Notes under the pieces: model-generated
Told to the model about the DNA's origin: nothing
Database searches by the model: none
Seen by the model: only the letters and a program-made list of their open reading frames with translations
Made by a program: the position numbers and the translations under genes
Assembly (NCBI GenBank): GCA_031552825.1
Contig: JAVBMD010000008.1
Coordinates: 1 to 64,000 of the forward strand
DNA: 64,000 nucleotides
DNA from: WQXF01 sp031552825
GTDB taxonomy: Bacteria; Bacillota; Clostridia; Christensenellales; Aristaeellaceae
Direction: 5' to 3'
In this document: positions 1 to 9,855 of the stretch, in pieces
How the letters are laid out: the number at the start of each line of letters is the position of its first letter
Position numbering within the stretch: the first letter of the stretch is position 1

Positions 1-22
1 CGCGACGATGCGGCAACCCGTT
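1..22. repeat. Left duplicate of terminator hairpin flanking element copy 1 (cut by window edge)
   Basis: These bases match 173-194 on the far side of the element with two mismatches. The matching stretch at 164-193 is the intrinsic terminator hairpin of the minus-strand gene ending at 204. The duplication probably continues to the left of the window, so its true length is at least 22 bp and may be about 30 bp. Confidence 0.75.
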
Positions 23-163
23 CAGGCTATCAACAAAGCCAGACCGTCGAGAAATGTCCAGATGTGGGCGAAGCACAAGCGTGTCCGCAGGAGGCGTACA
101 CTGGTACGCCGACAAGGCGCGCGCTGGGCTGAACCCGCAGATGGGCGTTTTTCGACGGTCTGA
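23..163 (+). mobile_element. Structured ~140-bp mobile repeat, copy 1
   Basis: Non-coding element of 141 bp, differing from the copy at 43674-43814 at only two positions. After a ~17-nt leader there is a long terminal stem: the arm 40-64 pairs with 138-162 in 23 of 25 positions, and the stem continues through GTGGG/CCCGC. Inside are a small hairpin (GCAC, loop AAGC, GTGT) and a 7-bp hairpin (GGCGTAC / GTACGCC). The mismatches of the perfect stem are U-G pairs if the plus strand is transcribed. It lies between duplicated copies of a terminator hairpin. There is no open frame of note and no transposase nearby, so it must be moved in trans. Confidence 0.85.
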
Positions 164-199
164 ATGGGTTGTCGCGACGGTGCGGCAACCCATTTTGTT
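164..199 (-). terminator. Terminator of the beta-propeller gene, and right duplicate flanking element copy 1
   Basis: TGGGTTG and CAACCCA form a 7-bp stem (about 165-171 with 186-192) just past the stop codon at 204-206. A short T run follows on the plus strand. The part at 173-194 is duplicated at 1-22 on the other side of the element, so the hairpin was the insertion target. Confidence 0.75.
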
Positions 200-203
200 C
201 CGT

Positions 204-1361
204 TTACTGCACTCTGCGCAATAACGCGCTCCGGACGTCACCCTTGCCAATCAGCAAATCCGCCCACAGCTCGCCGTTCCACGCAAACACGCGCGTACCA
301 TATAGTGTATCGGCATCGAGCAGCATGTCCCACGCTTGCAGCTCGTTGCCCTCCATGTCGGTCTGGATGAAGCGAAGCGCAGGCGCAAGCTCCTTGCCGC
401 CGCCGCCGGAAAGCAACCAGCCAGCGCCGGAGGAAATGATCCACGGCTGGTCGATGCCCTCCGACGCGAAAGCGCTCCTGTGCAGCTCGCCGCTATCGGC
501 GGCCAAGGTGACGAGCGCATACTTCCTCGTCTCTCCCACCTTGCCCACCAGAGCGATCGCCGCCAGCTCTCCGCGCGGCGATACCGCGCCGCACCGGAAG
601 AAACTGCTCCCCAGCTCCCTGTAATCCTTTTTCCAAACCACCTTGCCCGCATCGTCTACCAGCGCGGCGCACGCCCTGTCATCCTCGATGTCCTTCGCCC
701 ACGCCTTCCCCAGCAGCAGCGTACCTTCGGGCGTCGCCACCACCGCCGCCAGCACGCTGACGCTCTGGGTCTGATCCACCTTCCAGCGCGGCGTGCCGTC
801 CGCCGCGCGCAATTCATAGTAGCGCGGCTCGGTGGAGCGCCTGCTGTCCAAGATGGTTTCCCACAGATAGCCCTGCCCGGCGGGATAGGCGCGCTCGGAA
901 ACTTCCTCCTGCGCTTCCATCTCGTCTCCGCTCCAGATTACGGATCCGTCCTGAACGGAAAAGCGCAGAAGCTGCTTATATTGCTCCCGTTGGTCGATCG
1001 AGTGCCGCGCAAGGCCGAGCACCGACCCGTCCCCCGCTTCGCAAAGCCAGCTCAGAACGATGGCGCCCCGCTTCGCGCTGAGCGTTTTTTTCCATAGCAC
1101 ACCGCCTTCGGCTGACAGGCGAAGGAGCGTCGTCTTTTGCGCGGTCTCGGGGGAGGCAGGCCCCCCGAGCCAGCTGTCCCCCTCGCAGACAGATACCAAG
1201 AGGCTCCCGTCCCGCAGGGGCAATGCCGAGGAAATATCGGTCGGCATTTGGCTCTCGAAGCGAATGATTCCAGCGTCCATATCCGCATCCATTAATTGCG
1301 CGCAGGCCACGGCGGGCAACAGCGCGACGCAGATCAGCAGGCATACACAGCGGTTTTTCAT
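204..1361 (-). CDS. Secreted beta-propeller-like protein of unknown function
   Basis: 385 residues. The N-terminus has a basic start and a hydrophobic run ending in VACAQ, which looks like a signal peptide, possibly of lipoprotein type because of the cysteine. The mature part has repeated blocks of about 40-50 residues in which a tryptophan or valine strand is followed by Asp/Gly turns (for example GxVLWKK, DGSVIWSG, DGTPRWK, GKVVWKK). This pattern is typical of PQQ/WD-like propellers. The start has a clear AGGAGGG site eight bases upstream. The gene converges on element copy 1. No substrate can be assigned. Recognition of the propeller fold is an inference from repeat spacing only. Confidence 0.65.
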   Translation of the reverse strand: MKNRCVCLLICVALLPAVACAQLMDADMDAGIIRFESQMPTDISSALPLRDGSLLVSVCEGDSWLGGPASPETAQKTTLLRLSAEGGVLWKKTLSAKRGAIVLSWLCEAGDGSVLGLARHSIDQREQYKQLLRFSVQDGSVIWSGDEMEAQEEVSERAYPAGQGYLWETILDSRRSTEPRYYELRAADGTPRWKVDQTQSVSVLAAVVATPEGTLLLGKAWAKDIEDDRACAALVDDAGKVVWKKDYRELGSSFFRCGAVSPRGELAAIALVGKVGETRKYALVTLAADSGELHRSAFASEGIDQPWIISSGAGWLLSGGGGKELAPALRFIQTDMEGNELQAWDMLLDADTLYGTRVFAWNGELWADLLIGKGDVRSALLRRVQ

Positions 1362-1559
1362 ACGATCCCTCCTATACCAAAATGATGGACCTCACCCTAT
1401 CCAACGGATGGAATTCTTGTTATAATCCGGCATTTCGCAGGAATTTTTTCACTCTCTCGCTCCAGAGCAGAAAAAGGTTCCTCCGAGAAAAACGCCTACC
1501 GAACGAGGGCGAGACATGCTATACTGTTCAAAGAAAAATAACGCAGACGAGGTGAGCGC

Positions 1560-2474
1560 ATGCTCTTTCGCGACCTAAGCGCCAAGGAAGCGCAGCAATC
1601 CAACGCCTTTGTGCCGGAATGGGCGAAGGCGGCGCAGTATGCCCTGCTTTGCAGCCCCGAGGAGCTGGAGCGCATGCAGCCGCACTTTCAGTTTGACGAA
1701 AGCACCGTCCTCGAGTGTACCAACCTCGACGAGAGCGTCCGGCTTACCAGCTACGACGGCTACGATTTCATCAGCCTCGTCTGCATGGGCGACGCGGCGG
1801 CGCTGCATGAGATCAACCTCTACCTCTCCGCGCGCTACCTGATCGTCGTGCTGCCCAAGAATCCCTGCTGGGTATCCGGCCCGATCCGCGAACTCGTCAG
1901 CAAGGAGGGCAGCCTCGCCAAGCTGTTCTACCGCATCCTCAGCCTGATCTTTTTCGATTATTCCAACCGCCTCGAGCGGCTGGAGGACAAGCTCGCCGCC
2001 CTTCAGGACGACATCGTCCATTCCGTTAAAAAGGCCGAGCTCGTACAGCTCAACGATTGCCACAAGCTAATCTACACCATTAAAAAACAATTGCGCGCCT
2101 CGGCCTATATCGGCGCGCAAATTCTGGTCAACGAAAACCAGCTCATCGACAAAAAGAGCCTGCGCTACTTTCAGAACATCAACGCGCAGATGCTCAAGCT
2201 TTACGATTTCTCGGCAAGCCTGCACGAGATGAGCGACCGCCTTTTACAAACCTACGAGGGCAGGCTGACCGCCAAGACCAACGAGGCCGTCAACAAGCTG
2301 ACCATCCTCACGGTATTCTTCGGGCCCTTGACGGTCATCACCGGCATCTATGGCATGAACTTCAACCATATGCCGGAACTGCAATCGCCGTGGGGTTATC
2401 CGCTCTCGCTGGCGGCGATGGGCGCCATCACGCTGCTAATCTATTGGATTTTGAAACGAAAAGAGTGGCTGTAA
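1560..2474 (+). CDS. corA: CorA-family divalent cation transporter
   Basis: 304 residues, about the usual CorA length. A long alpha/beta and helical cytoplasmic part comes first. Two C-terminal membrane helices follow, and the first ends in the family signature YGMNF (about residue 264), which forms the pore entrance for Mg2+. The C-terminus KRKEWL is positively charged, as in CorA. The start has GAGGTG seven bases upstream. It ends four bases before mnmG, so the two are probably cotranscribed. Mg2+ is the likely substrate. Co2+ or Ni2+ transport cannot be excluded from sequence. Confidence 0.9.
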   Translation: MLFRDLSAKEAQQSNAFVPEWAKAAQYALLCSPEELERMQPHFQFDESTVLECTNLDESVRLTSYDGYDFISLVCMGDAAALHEINLYLSARYLIVVLPKNPCWVSGPIRELVSKEGSLAKLFYRILSLIFFDYSNRLERLEDKLAALQDDIVHSVKKAELVQLNDCHKLIYTIKKQLRASAYIGAQILVNENQLIDKKSLRYFQNINAQMLKLYDFSASLHEMSDRLLQTYEGRLTAKTNEAVNKLTILTVFFGPLTVITGIYGMNFNHMPELQSPWGYPLSLAAMGAITLLIYWILKRKEWL

Positions 2475-2478
2475 TCGC

Positions 2479-4377
2479 ATGGGGGAAACGCTTTCCGGCT
2501 TTCAAGAGGCATATGACATTGTGATTATCGGCGCGGGGCACGCGGGCTGCGAGGCGGCGCTGGCCGCCGCGCGCATGGGTCTTTCCACGCTGCTGCTCAC
2601 CCTCGACCTCGGCGCCGTGGCGCTGATGCCCTGCAACCCCGCCATCGGCGGCACCGCCAAGGGGCATCTGGTACGCGAAGTCGACGCGCTGGGCGGCGAG
2701 ATGGGCACGGCCATCGACGAGGTGTTCATCCAATCGCGCATGCTCAACACCGGCAAGGGACCCGCCGTGCGCTCGCTGCGCGCGCAGGCCGATAAGCGCG
2801 CGTATCACGCGCGCATGCTGCGGGCGGTGCGGGCGCAGGAAAACCTCACGCTGCGGCAAGCCGAGGTATCGGCCATCGACGCGAGCGGCGGCCGCGTCAC
2901 CGCCGTCACCACCGCCGACGGCAAACGTTTCGCCTGCAGCGCGCTGATCGTGTGCGCCGGGGTGTACTTGGAGAGCCGCATCGTCATCGGCGAGCAGGCA
3001 TGGGACAGCGGGCCGCAGGGACTCGCGTCCGCCGCGCATCTGGCCGAGGCGCTGCGCGGATTGGGCATCTCGTTGCAGCGCTTCAAAACCGGAACCCCGG
3101 CACGCATCGACGGTGCCACCATCGACTTCGATCAAATGGAGCCGCAGGACGGCGACGAACCGGTGACCCCCTTCTCTTTCCTCACCGACCACCGGCTCGA
3201 AAACCGCGCGCGCTGCTACCTCACCTATACCACCGAGGCGACGCACCAGCTGATCCGCGAAAACCTGCACCGCGCGCCGATGTATACCGGCGGCATCGCG
3301 GGCACCGGCGCGCGCTACTGCCCCTCCATCGAGGACAAGGTGGTACGCTTCGCCGACAAGGAGCGCCATCCGGTGTTCATCGAGCCGGAAGGGCTCGATA
3401 GCCCCGAATGGTACGTGCAGGGCATGTCTACCAGCCTGCCCGAGGATGTGCAGATCGCGATGTACCGCACGCTGCCCGGGCTATCGCGCGCGCGGCTGCT
3501 GCGGCTGGCCTACGCCATCGAGTATGAATGCATCGACCCGCTGCAGCTCACCGCCGCGTTGCGCGCCAAGGCCTATGAAAACCTCTACTTCGCCGGGCAA
3601 ATCAACGGCACCTCGGGCTACGAGGAGGCGGCGGCGCAGGGGTTGATCGCCGGGATCAATGCCGCGCTGGCGTTGCAGGGCAAGCCGCCGCTGACGCTGG
3701 GGCGTGACGAGGCCTATATCGGCGTGCTGATCGACGACCTGATCGTCAAAGGCACGCGAGAACCCTATCGCATGATGACCTCGCGCGCCGAGTTCCGCCT
3801 GCTGCTGCGGCAGGACAATGCCGATCTGCGGCTCACCGAGCTGGGCTTTCGCGCCGGGCTGGCCTCGCGCGCCCGCTACGCACGCATGCTGGCCAAGCGC
3901 GCCGGTGCCGCCGAAGCGGCGGAGCGCCTGCATCGCACGCGCTTCCCCGCCGGGGAAATGCTGGACGCGTGGCTGGCCGCGCACGATCAGCCGCCCGCGC
4001 AAGGCGGCCTTTCCGCCGCCGAACTGCTGCGCCGCCCCGGCATCGCCTACGCCGATCTGCAGTCGCTGGATCCGGACTGGGCGCAGCTGCCCGCCGACGT
4101 CACCGAACAGGTCGACATCGCGCTGCGCTACGAGGGCTACATTCAGAAACAAACCGCGCAGGTGGCGCAAGCGCGCCGCGCAGAGCGCCTGCGCCTGCCG
4201 GAGGGCATCGATTACGCCGCGCTGCCCGGCCTGCGCATTGAGGCGCGGCAAAAGCTGGCCGCGCAGCGCCCCGAAACCATCGGCCAAGCCTCGCGCATCT
4301 CCGGCGTGTCGCCCAGCGACATCGCGGTGCTGCTGATATGGCTCGAAAAGCATGCGCGGACAGCCGACGAAGGATAA
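2479..4377 (+). CDS. mnmG: tRNA uridine-5-carboxymethylaminomethyl synthesis enzyme MnmG (GidA)
   Basis: 632 residues, normal for MnmG. It is the FAD- and NADH-dependent partner of MnmE that modifies the wobble uridine (U34) of certain tRNAs. The Rossmann FAD motif IIGAGHAGCEAA lies at about residues 15-27. The family block GGTAKGHLVREVDALGGEMG follows at about 55-75, and the C-terminal helical domain is complete. In many Firmicutes mnmG lies in the order mnmE-mnmG-rsmG-noc. Here mnmE is absent, rsmG is 10 kb away on the other strand, and corA is directly upstream. The ribosome site is weak, which suggests translational coupling to corA. Confidence 0.95.
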   Translation: MGETLSGFQEAYDIVIIGAGHAGCEAALAAARMGLSTLLLTLDLGAVALMPCNPAIGGTAKGHLVREVDALGGEMGTAIDEVFIQSRMLNTGKGPAVRSLRAQADKRAYHARMLRAVRAQENLTLRQAEVSAIDASGGRVTAVTTADGKRFACSALIVCAGVYLESRIVIGEQAWDSGPQGLASAAHLAEALRGLGISLQRFKTGTPARIDGATIDFDQMEPQDGDEPVTPFSFLTDHRLENRARCYLTYTTEATHQLIRENLHRAPMYTGGIAGTGARYCPSIEDKVVRFADKERHPVFIEPEGLDSPEWYVQGMSTSLPEDVQIAMYRTLPGLSRARLLRLAYAIEYECIDPLQLTAALRAKAYENLYFAGQINGTSGYEEAAAQGLIAGINAALALQGKPPLTLGRDEAYIGVLIDDLIVKGTREPYRMMTSRAEFRLLLRQDNADLRLTELGFRAGLASRARYARMLAKRAGAAEAAERLHRTRFPAGEMLDAWLAAHDQPPAQGGLSAAELLRRPGIAYADLQSLDPDWAQLPADVTEQVDIALRYEGYIQKQTAQVAQARRAERLRLPEGIDYAALPGLRIEARQKLAAQRPETIGQASRISGVSPSDIAVLLIWLEKHARTADEG

Positions 4378-4401
4378 AGAACGAAAGCGAGGGGATCGCC
4401 C

Positions 4402-4965
4402 ATGCCGGTTTACGCCGCATTCTTGCGCGGCATCAACGTCGGCGGCAAGCACAAGGTCCGGATGGAGGATCTGCGCCGCCTGTGCGAAGATTTGGGGCTT
4501 TCGTGCGTGCGCACCTATATTCAGAGCGGCAATGTCGTTTTCGCCTGCGAGGAGGACGCGCCCGCGCTGACCGCGCGCCTTTCCGCCGCGCTGGAGCAAG
4601 CCTTCGGCTTCGCCATCCCGGTGATGCTGCGCACCGCCGGGGAATTGACGGCGTTGATCGAATCGTACCCCTTTACCGCCGAGCAGCGCGAAGCGGCGCG
4701 CGCGCAGGCCGACGGCGCCGAAACCGAGTATGTTTATTTATGGAACACGCCGCCAGACGGCGAACCGCTGGCGGCGTTGTCGGATGAAATGGACGGCGAC
4801 CGGTGGGCGCTGCGCGGGCGGGAGTTGTACCTGCTGCTCTCGCGAAGCATCCTATACAGCAAGCTGATGACTACGCTGGGCAAGGCGCTGCCGCCCGCCA
4901 CGGCGCGCAATTTGCGCACGCTGGGCAAGGTCGCCGAGCTAGCGCGGGAAACCGAAGGGGCTTAG
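4402..4965 (+). CDS. DUF1697 domain protein
   Basis: 187 residues spanning a complete DUF1697 domain. It opens with the family pattern AFLRGINVGGKHKVRMEDL, and the pattern TYIQSGNVVF follows at about residue 35. Function is unknown in this family. A GAGGGG ribosome site precedes the ATG. The last codons and stop (TAG at 4963-4965) lie inside a 14-bp sequence that is repeated at 5110-5123 beyond element copy 2. Before the insertion this stop and the stop of the facing ABC-F gene would have interlocked in one TTAG. Confidence 0.85.
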   Translation: MPVYAAFLRGINVGGKHKVRMEDLRRLCEDLGLSCVRTYIQSGNVVFACEEDAPALTARLSAALEQAFGFAIPVMLRTAGELTALIESYPFTAEQREAARAQADGAETEYVYLWNTPPDGEPLAALSDEMDGDRWALRGRELYLLLSRSILYSKLMTTLGKALPPATARNLRTLGKVAELARETEGA

Positions 4966-4970
4966 GCCTC
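4957..4970. repeat. Target-site duplication, left of element copy 2
   Basis: Fourteen bases (GGGGCTTAGGCCTC) identical to 5110-5123. The sequence can fold as a small GC stem with a TTAG loop. It contains the plus-strand stop TAG and, in reverse, the stop TAA of the opposing gene. Each flanking gene uses the copy on its own side. Confidence 0.85.
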
Positions 4971-5109
4971 AACCCGTTAAAAACCTCAGGTTGTCCAAAA
5001 AGGTTCAGATGTGGGCGAAGCGCAAGCGCGTCCGTGGGAGGCGTACACGCGTACGCCGACGAGGCGCGCGCAGGGCTGAACCCGCAGATGAGCCTTTTTC
5101 GGCAGCCTG
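4971..5109 (+). mobile_element. Structured ~140-bp mobile repeat, copy 2 (diverged)
   Basis: 139 bp, the same architecture as copies 1 and 3 but clearly diverged. The arm 4987-5011 pairs with 5085-5109 in 22 of 25 positions, three of them U-G. Compared with copy 1, stem positions 4, 6, 16 and 19 change on both sides and remain paired. The small inner hairpin changes GCAC/GTGT to GCGC/GCGT, again keeping the pairs. CAGATG is conserved on both arms in all copies and would give a tandem G-A mismatch. The insertion lies exactly between two convergent genes. Confidence 0.85.
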
Positions 5110-5114
5110 GGGGC

Positions 5115-6743
<1,629 letters not shown>

Positions 6744-6800
6744 CTTACTGCACTCCTTGCTTCTTTTCATTTTAGGCTGAAGCAAAGTCTGCGATGATGC

Positions 6801-6873
6801 ACAGGAAAAGGCGATGTACTCTTACTCCGCACGATAGGAGGCCGCCGCCCGGCGGAACCCTCCCGCATCGCCT
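6801..6873 (-). promoter_or_regulatory. Structured 5' leader of the ABC-F gene (possible attenuator)
   Basis: On the minus strand an 8-bp stem is formed by AGGCGATG and CATCGCCT (6866-6873 with 6809-6816) and is followed by TTTTCC. The enclosed ~50 nt contains a nested GC hairpin (GGAGG / CCTCC around CCGCC / GGCGG). This is terminator-like and lies 66-130 bases ahead of the start codon. ABC-F resistance genes are often controlled by leader attenuation, so that role is plausible, but it is an inference. Confidence 0.45.
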
Positions 6874-7005
6874 CAGCCTATCTCACAACAGACTTCGTAC
6901 GGAGCGCAGTGGCCCAAAGCCTAAAGCATTTGTACTTCAGGAACAAAGCAACCACCCCCTCTCAATCTATCTTATTACCAACTTAGCCGACCGCCGCGAA
7001 GGTTT

Positions 7006-7115
7006 CCAAAGGGCGATCGCAAAGCCCTTTGGTCGCTCCCCGCAGGGAGCGAAACACCCTTGCGCAATGATTTCGCCCTGCGGGGCGACCCAAGGGCTTT
7101 CCGGTCGCCCTTGGG
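7006..7115. repeat. BIME-like inverted pair of double hairpins
   Basis: Two ~45-bp units face each other around a 20-bp centre. Unit 1 (7006-7052) contains the hairpin CCAAAGGGC / GCCCTTTGG followed by CGCTCCC / GGGAGCG. Unit 2 (7073-7115), in reverse, contains TCGCCC / GGGCGA followed by CCCAAGGGC / GCCCTTGGG. The units are related to each other as an imperfect inverted repeat. It lies in the 420-bp gap between hisC and the ABC-F gene. It may also serve as the hisC terminator, although no good T run follows. Confidence 0.65.
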
Positions 7116-7164
7116 AATCCTTCGGCGCCCATCGCAAAAAAGTTATCTACCCCTAGCTTGGCTT

Positions 7165-8226
7165 CTATATTCCGATTTCTGCCCGCAGCGCCGTCAGCAC
7201 CTGCTCCATCTCGCCATCGCCGCCGATGGTGATGCGCAGCCAATCGGCGATGCGCGGCGCACCAAACCGCCGCACGAGGATGCCCCGCCCGCGCAGACCC
7301 GCTTGCAGCGCCTCGCCGGAATGCGCCGGATGGCGCGCGAACACAAAGTTGGCCGCCGAAGGCAGCACGATGAACCCCATTTCCTCCAGCCCGGCGGCAA
7401 ACCGCGCACGGGTGGCGCACACCGCCGCCACGCAGCGCTCGAAGTACGGCACATCCTCCGCCGCCGCCACCGCCGCCGCCTGCGCGAGCCGATCCAGCGG
7501 GTAGGAGTTAAAGCTATCCTTGACGCGGTTCAGCCCGTCGATCAGCGCCGGATGCCCCAACGCATAGCCCACGCGCATCCCGGCCAGCGCGTATGCCTTG
7601 GAGAAGGTACGAACCACCAGCAGGTTATCAAACTCGGCGATCAGCGGCACCGCTTCCTCGCCGCCAAAGGCGATGTACGCCTCGTCCACCAGCAACACGC
7701 GGCCGTGCGCGCGGCAGCTCTCGGCGATGCGGCGAATCCCGCAAAGCGGCATCGCGCGCGAGGTCGGCGCGTTGGGGTTGGCCAGCACCACCGGAAAATC
7801 CCCGCACAGCGATTCCGGCGCGATGGAAAAATCCTCGCGCAGCGGCGCGGTTTCATATTGCACGCCGTAGAGCCGCGCGTATACCGGGTAAAACGAGTAG
7901 GTGATGTCCACGCTGCGCAGCGGCCCGCCCGCAAAGAAGGCCTGGAACGCGAAGGCCAACACTTCATCGGAGCCGTTGCCGACGAACACCTGCTCCGCGC
8001 GCAAGCCGTGCAGCCGCGCCAGCGCCTCGCGCAGCGCCGCCGAGGTCGGATCCGGATACAATTGCAGCCTCCCCACCTCGCCCTGCACCGCCGCCAGCAC
8101 GCCCGGCGCGGGCGAAAAGGGGCTTTCATTGGTGTTGAGCTTGATATAGCTTCGATCCTTCGGCTGCTCGCCGGGTACGTAGGGCGTAAGGCGCGCGGCC
8201 AGATCGCTCAGGTATTTTGTGCGCAT
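7165..8226 (-). CDS. hisC: Histidinol-phosphate aminotransferase (HisC type)
   Basis: 353 residues, the usual HisC length. A fold-type I PLP enzyme that converts imidazole-acetol phosphate and glutamate to histidinol phosphate. The opening YVPGEQPKD...IKLNTNESPFSP is the HisC substrate-loop pattern. The motif NPNAPTSR and the PLP lysine in TFSKAYALAGMRVGY (about 210) are present. The start at 8226 has AGGGAG five bases upstream. The longer frame to 8358 runs into the divergent neighbour. No other his genes are in the window, so it may instead serve aromatic amino acid transamination, as related enzymes do. Confidence 0.85.
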   Translation of the reverse strand: MRTKYLSDLAARLTPYVPGEQPKDRSYIKLNTNESPFSPAPGVLAAVQGEVGRLQLYPDPTSAALREALARLHGLRAEQVFVGNGSDEVLAFAFQAFFAGGPLRSVDITYSFYPVYARLYGVQYETAPLREDFSIAPESLCGDFPVVLANPNAPTSRAMPLCGIRRIAESCRAHGRVLLVDEAYIAFGGEEAVPLIAEFDNLLVVRTFSKAYALAGMRVGYALGHPALIDGLNRVKDSFNSYPLDRLAQAAAVAAAEDVPYFERCVAAVCATRARFAAGLEEMGFIVLPSAANFVFARHPAHSGEALQAGLRGRGILVRRFGAPRIADWLRITIGGDGEMEQVLTALRAEIGI

Positions 8227-8356
8227 ATGTTCTCCCTCTCGCAGGCTTTTTGCTATCATACCATCGCACGGCATGGTTTGACAACCGCCGCGCGTGCCGT
8301 TATGCTTAGCGTATAGGAATACGGGCGCATCCCGAACAAAAGAAAAGAGGGCAAGC

Positions 8357-8860
8357 ATGTCTACACAACAAGAGAACCTTCATGCGCAGCTGCGGCGTAT
8401 GCTCCGCTGGGTGAGAAACGCCACGTTTGCCTGCGGCGCGCTGCTGCTTCTGCTGCTGATCGGCGGCGGCGTTTTACGCCTGTTTCATTGTAGCTATCGC
8501 GATTCAATGGTGCTGTTCGGCTTCGCGATCGCCACCCTCTGCATGGTGTGCTGCGCGATTGCGTTCGCCCTTTCGCTGCATTTGTCTATGCGCCGCACCG
8601 CACGCCTTCGCGGCGATGTGCTGCGCCTAGGCTCGCTGCTATTGTCCTTCCTGTTGGTTACCACGCTTCTATGGGGCGCGGCCGCCTTCACTTTCGTTTG
8701 GGATTATGATTGGGAAATCGGCGAGGATATCGCGGGCGGCGAGCGCGTGGTGGTGCTCAGCGTCGGCATGCTCGCCACAGCGCATCCGGTATCCTTTGCC
8801 TACCGAAACGCGCTTTGGAAGGGGCCGATGATCGATGAACATTATCTCTACCTGCCGTAG
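8357..8860 (+). CDS. Small membrane protein of unknown function
   Basis: 167 residues, not recognised. A short charged N-terminus is followed by three or four hydrophobic segments (about 22-45, 55-80, 95-120), and then a short soluble tail with DWEIGEDIAGGERVV. The start was taken at 8357 because AGAGGGC lies upstream. It is divergent from hisC with overlapping promoter space, and about 110 bases separate it from the next gene. Confidence 0.6.
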   Translation: MSTQQENLHAQLRRMLRWVRNATFACGALLLLLLIGGGVLRLFHCSYRDSMVLFGFAIATLCMVCCAIAFALSLHLSMRRTARLRGDVLRLGSLLLSFLLVTTLLWGAAAFTFVWDYDWEIGEDIAGGERVVVLSVGMLATAHPVSFAYRNALWKGPMIDEHYLYLP

Positions 8861-8911
8861 CCTGCGCGCCGAGGCTCTTCCGTTTCCATCTTTTCGCAAG
8901 CAGCGCGAATC

Positions 8912-8940
8912 TTGTTTCCCCGGCGGCTTTGCGGTATAAT
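8912..8940 (+). promoter_or_regulatory. Sigma-A type promoter for the HAD phosphatase gene
   Basis: TTGTTT at 8912-8917 and TATAAT at 8935-8940 are separated by 17 bp. A perfect 14-bp palindrome GGGGAAATTTCCCC (8947-8960) follows within the start of the transcript and could be an operator. Confidence 0.75.
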
Positions 8941-8974
8941 GCCAGCGGGGAAATTTCCCCGTTGGAGGTTTTGT

Positions 8975-9775
8975 TTGGCTATTCGTTATGTGGTTTCCGA
9001 TCTGGACGGCACGTTGCTCAACGCCCACAACGCGCTTTCCGAATACACGCTGGAAGTGCTGCGCCGCGCGCAGGCGGCAGGCATCGGCGTGATCCTCGCC
9101 TCGGGGCGCATGTACCATTCCATTTTGCCCTTCGCCCGCGCCATCGGCACGCCGCTGCCCATCATCTCCGGCAACGGCGCGATGATTACCGACGCGCAGA
9201 CCGGCGAAACGTTGCATTCCGATCCCCTCCCGGCGGCGCTGGCGCGCGAGGTCGCGTTGCTGCTCGAGGAAAAAAACTACTACTTCCACGGCTATGACGA
9301 GCAAGGTTTTTTCTACGCCGATCCCTCGCAATACAGCGAGCTATACGGCCGGGAGACCTCGCTTCCGGGGCGCGCCGTCGGGCGGCTCTCCGCGTATATC
9401 CAGCGGGACACGCCCAAGATGCTGGCCACCGTGTCGCCGGAAGAGGTTCCCGTGGCCCTTCGCCTGTTGGCCGACAAGTTCGGCGATCGGTTGGAGCTGA
9501 GCAGCTCGAGCGCCACGCTGGTGGAGATCACCACCCGCACCGCCAACAAGGGCAGCGCGCTGCGCGTGCTGTGCAAGCGGCTGGGCGCGGAGCTTTCCGA
9601 GGTTGTGGCCTTCGGCGACGGGCTCAACGACCTGACCATGCTGCAGGCCGCCGGGCGCGGCGTGGCGGTGGCCAACGCCCAGCTCGCGCTGCGGCAAATC
9701 GCCGCCGACATCTGTGATGCGCATACCGAGGACGGCGTGGCGCGCTACATCGCCACCCACCTGCTCGGCCAATAA
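8975..9775 (+). CDS. Cof-type HAD-IIB phosphatase
   Basis: 266 residues, typical of the Cof/YbjI class. Motif I VSDLDGTLL near the N-terminus carries the nucleophile and acid aspartates. The motif ASGR follows, and the metal-binding motif FGDGLNDLTML is near the C-terminus. The alpha/beta cap of class IIB lies in the middle. The substrate is probably a sugar phosphate or flavin precursor. I chose a TTG start at 8975 because GGAGG lies six bases upstream. The upstream ATG frame begins inside the promoter. Confidence 0.88.
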   Translation: MAIRYVVSDLDGTLLNAHNALSEYTLEVLRRAQAAGIGVILASGRMYHSILPFARAIGTPLPIISGNGAMITDAQTGETLHSDPLPAALAREVALLLEEKNYYFHGYDEQGFFYADPSQYSELYGRETSLPGRAVGRLSAYIQRDTPKMLATVSPEEVPVALRLLADKFGDRLELSSSSATLVEITTRTANKGSALRVLCKRLGAELSEVVAFGDGLNDLTMLQAAGRGVAVANAQLALRQIAADICDAHTEDGVARYIATHLLGQ

Positions 9776-9784
9776 TTGAAGCTA

Positions 9785-9808
9785 TTTTCCCCCGCTTCGC
9801 GGGGAAAA
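9785..9808. terminator. Hairpin between HAD gene and hprK
   Basis: TTTTCCCC...GGGGAAAA around a CGCTTCG centre, usable as a terminator in either direction. Almost the same hairpin occurs at 34793-34817, also just upstream of a gene. Confidence 0.65.
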
Positions 9809-9855
9809 CAGCAAGAAACCAACGATTACCGAACCCGAGAGGAAGGCGGAAAACC

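Noticed and set aside
23..163. Element copies as a group II intron, tRNA or classical IS
   Set aside because: There is no domain V, anticodon arm, transposase or conserved-length duplication. Group IIC introns also target terminators but do not duplicate them.
6767..6868. 33-codon leader frame upstream of the ABC-F gene (minus strand)
   Set aside because: The only GAGG is two bases from the ATG and the codon use looks like chance.
8294..8356. Longer N-terminus for the small membrane protein
   Set aside because: A clear ribosome site lies before the ATG at 8357, and the upstream part overlaps the divergent promoter region.
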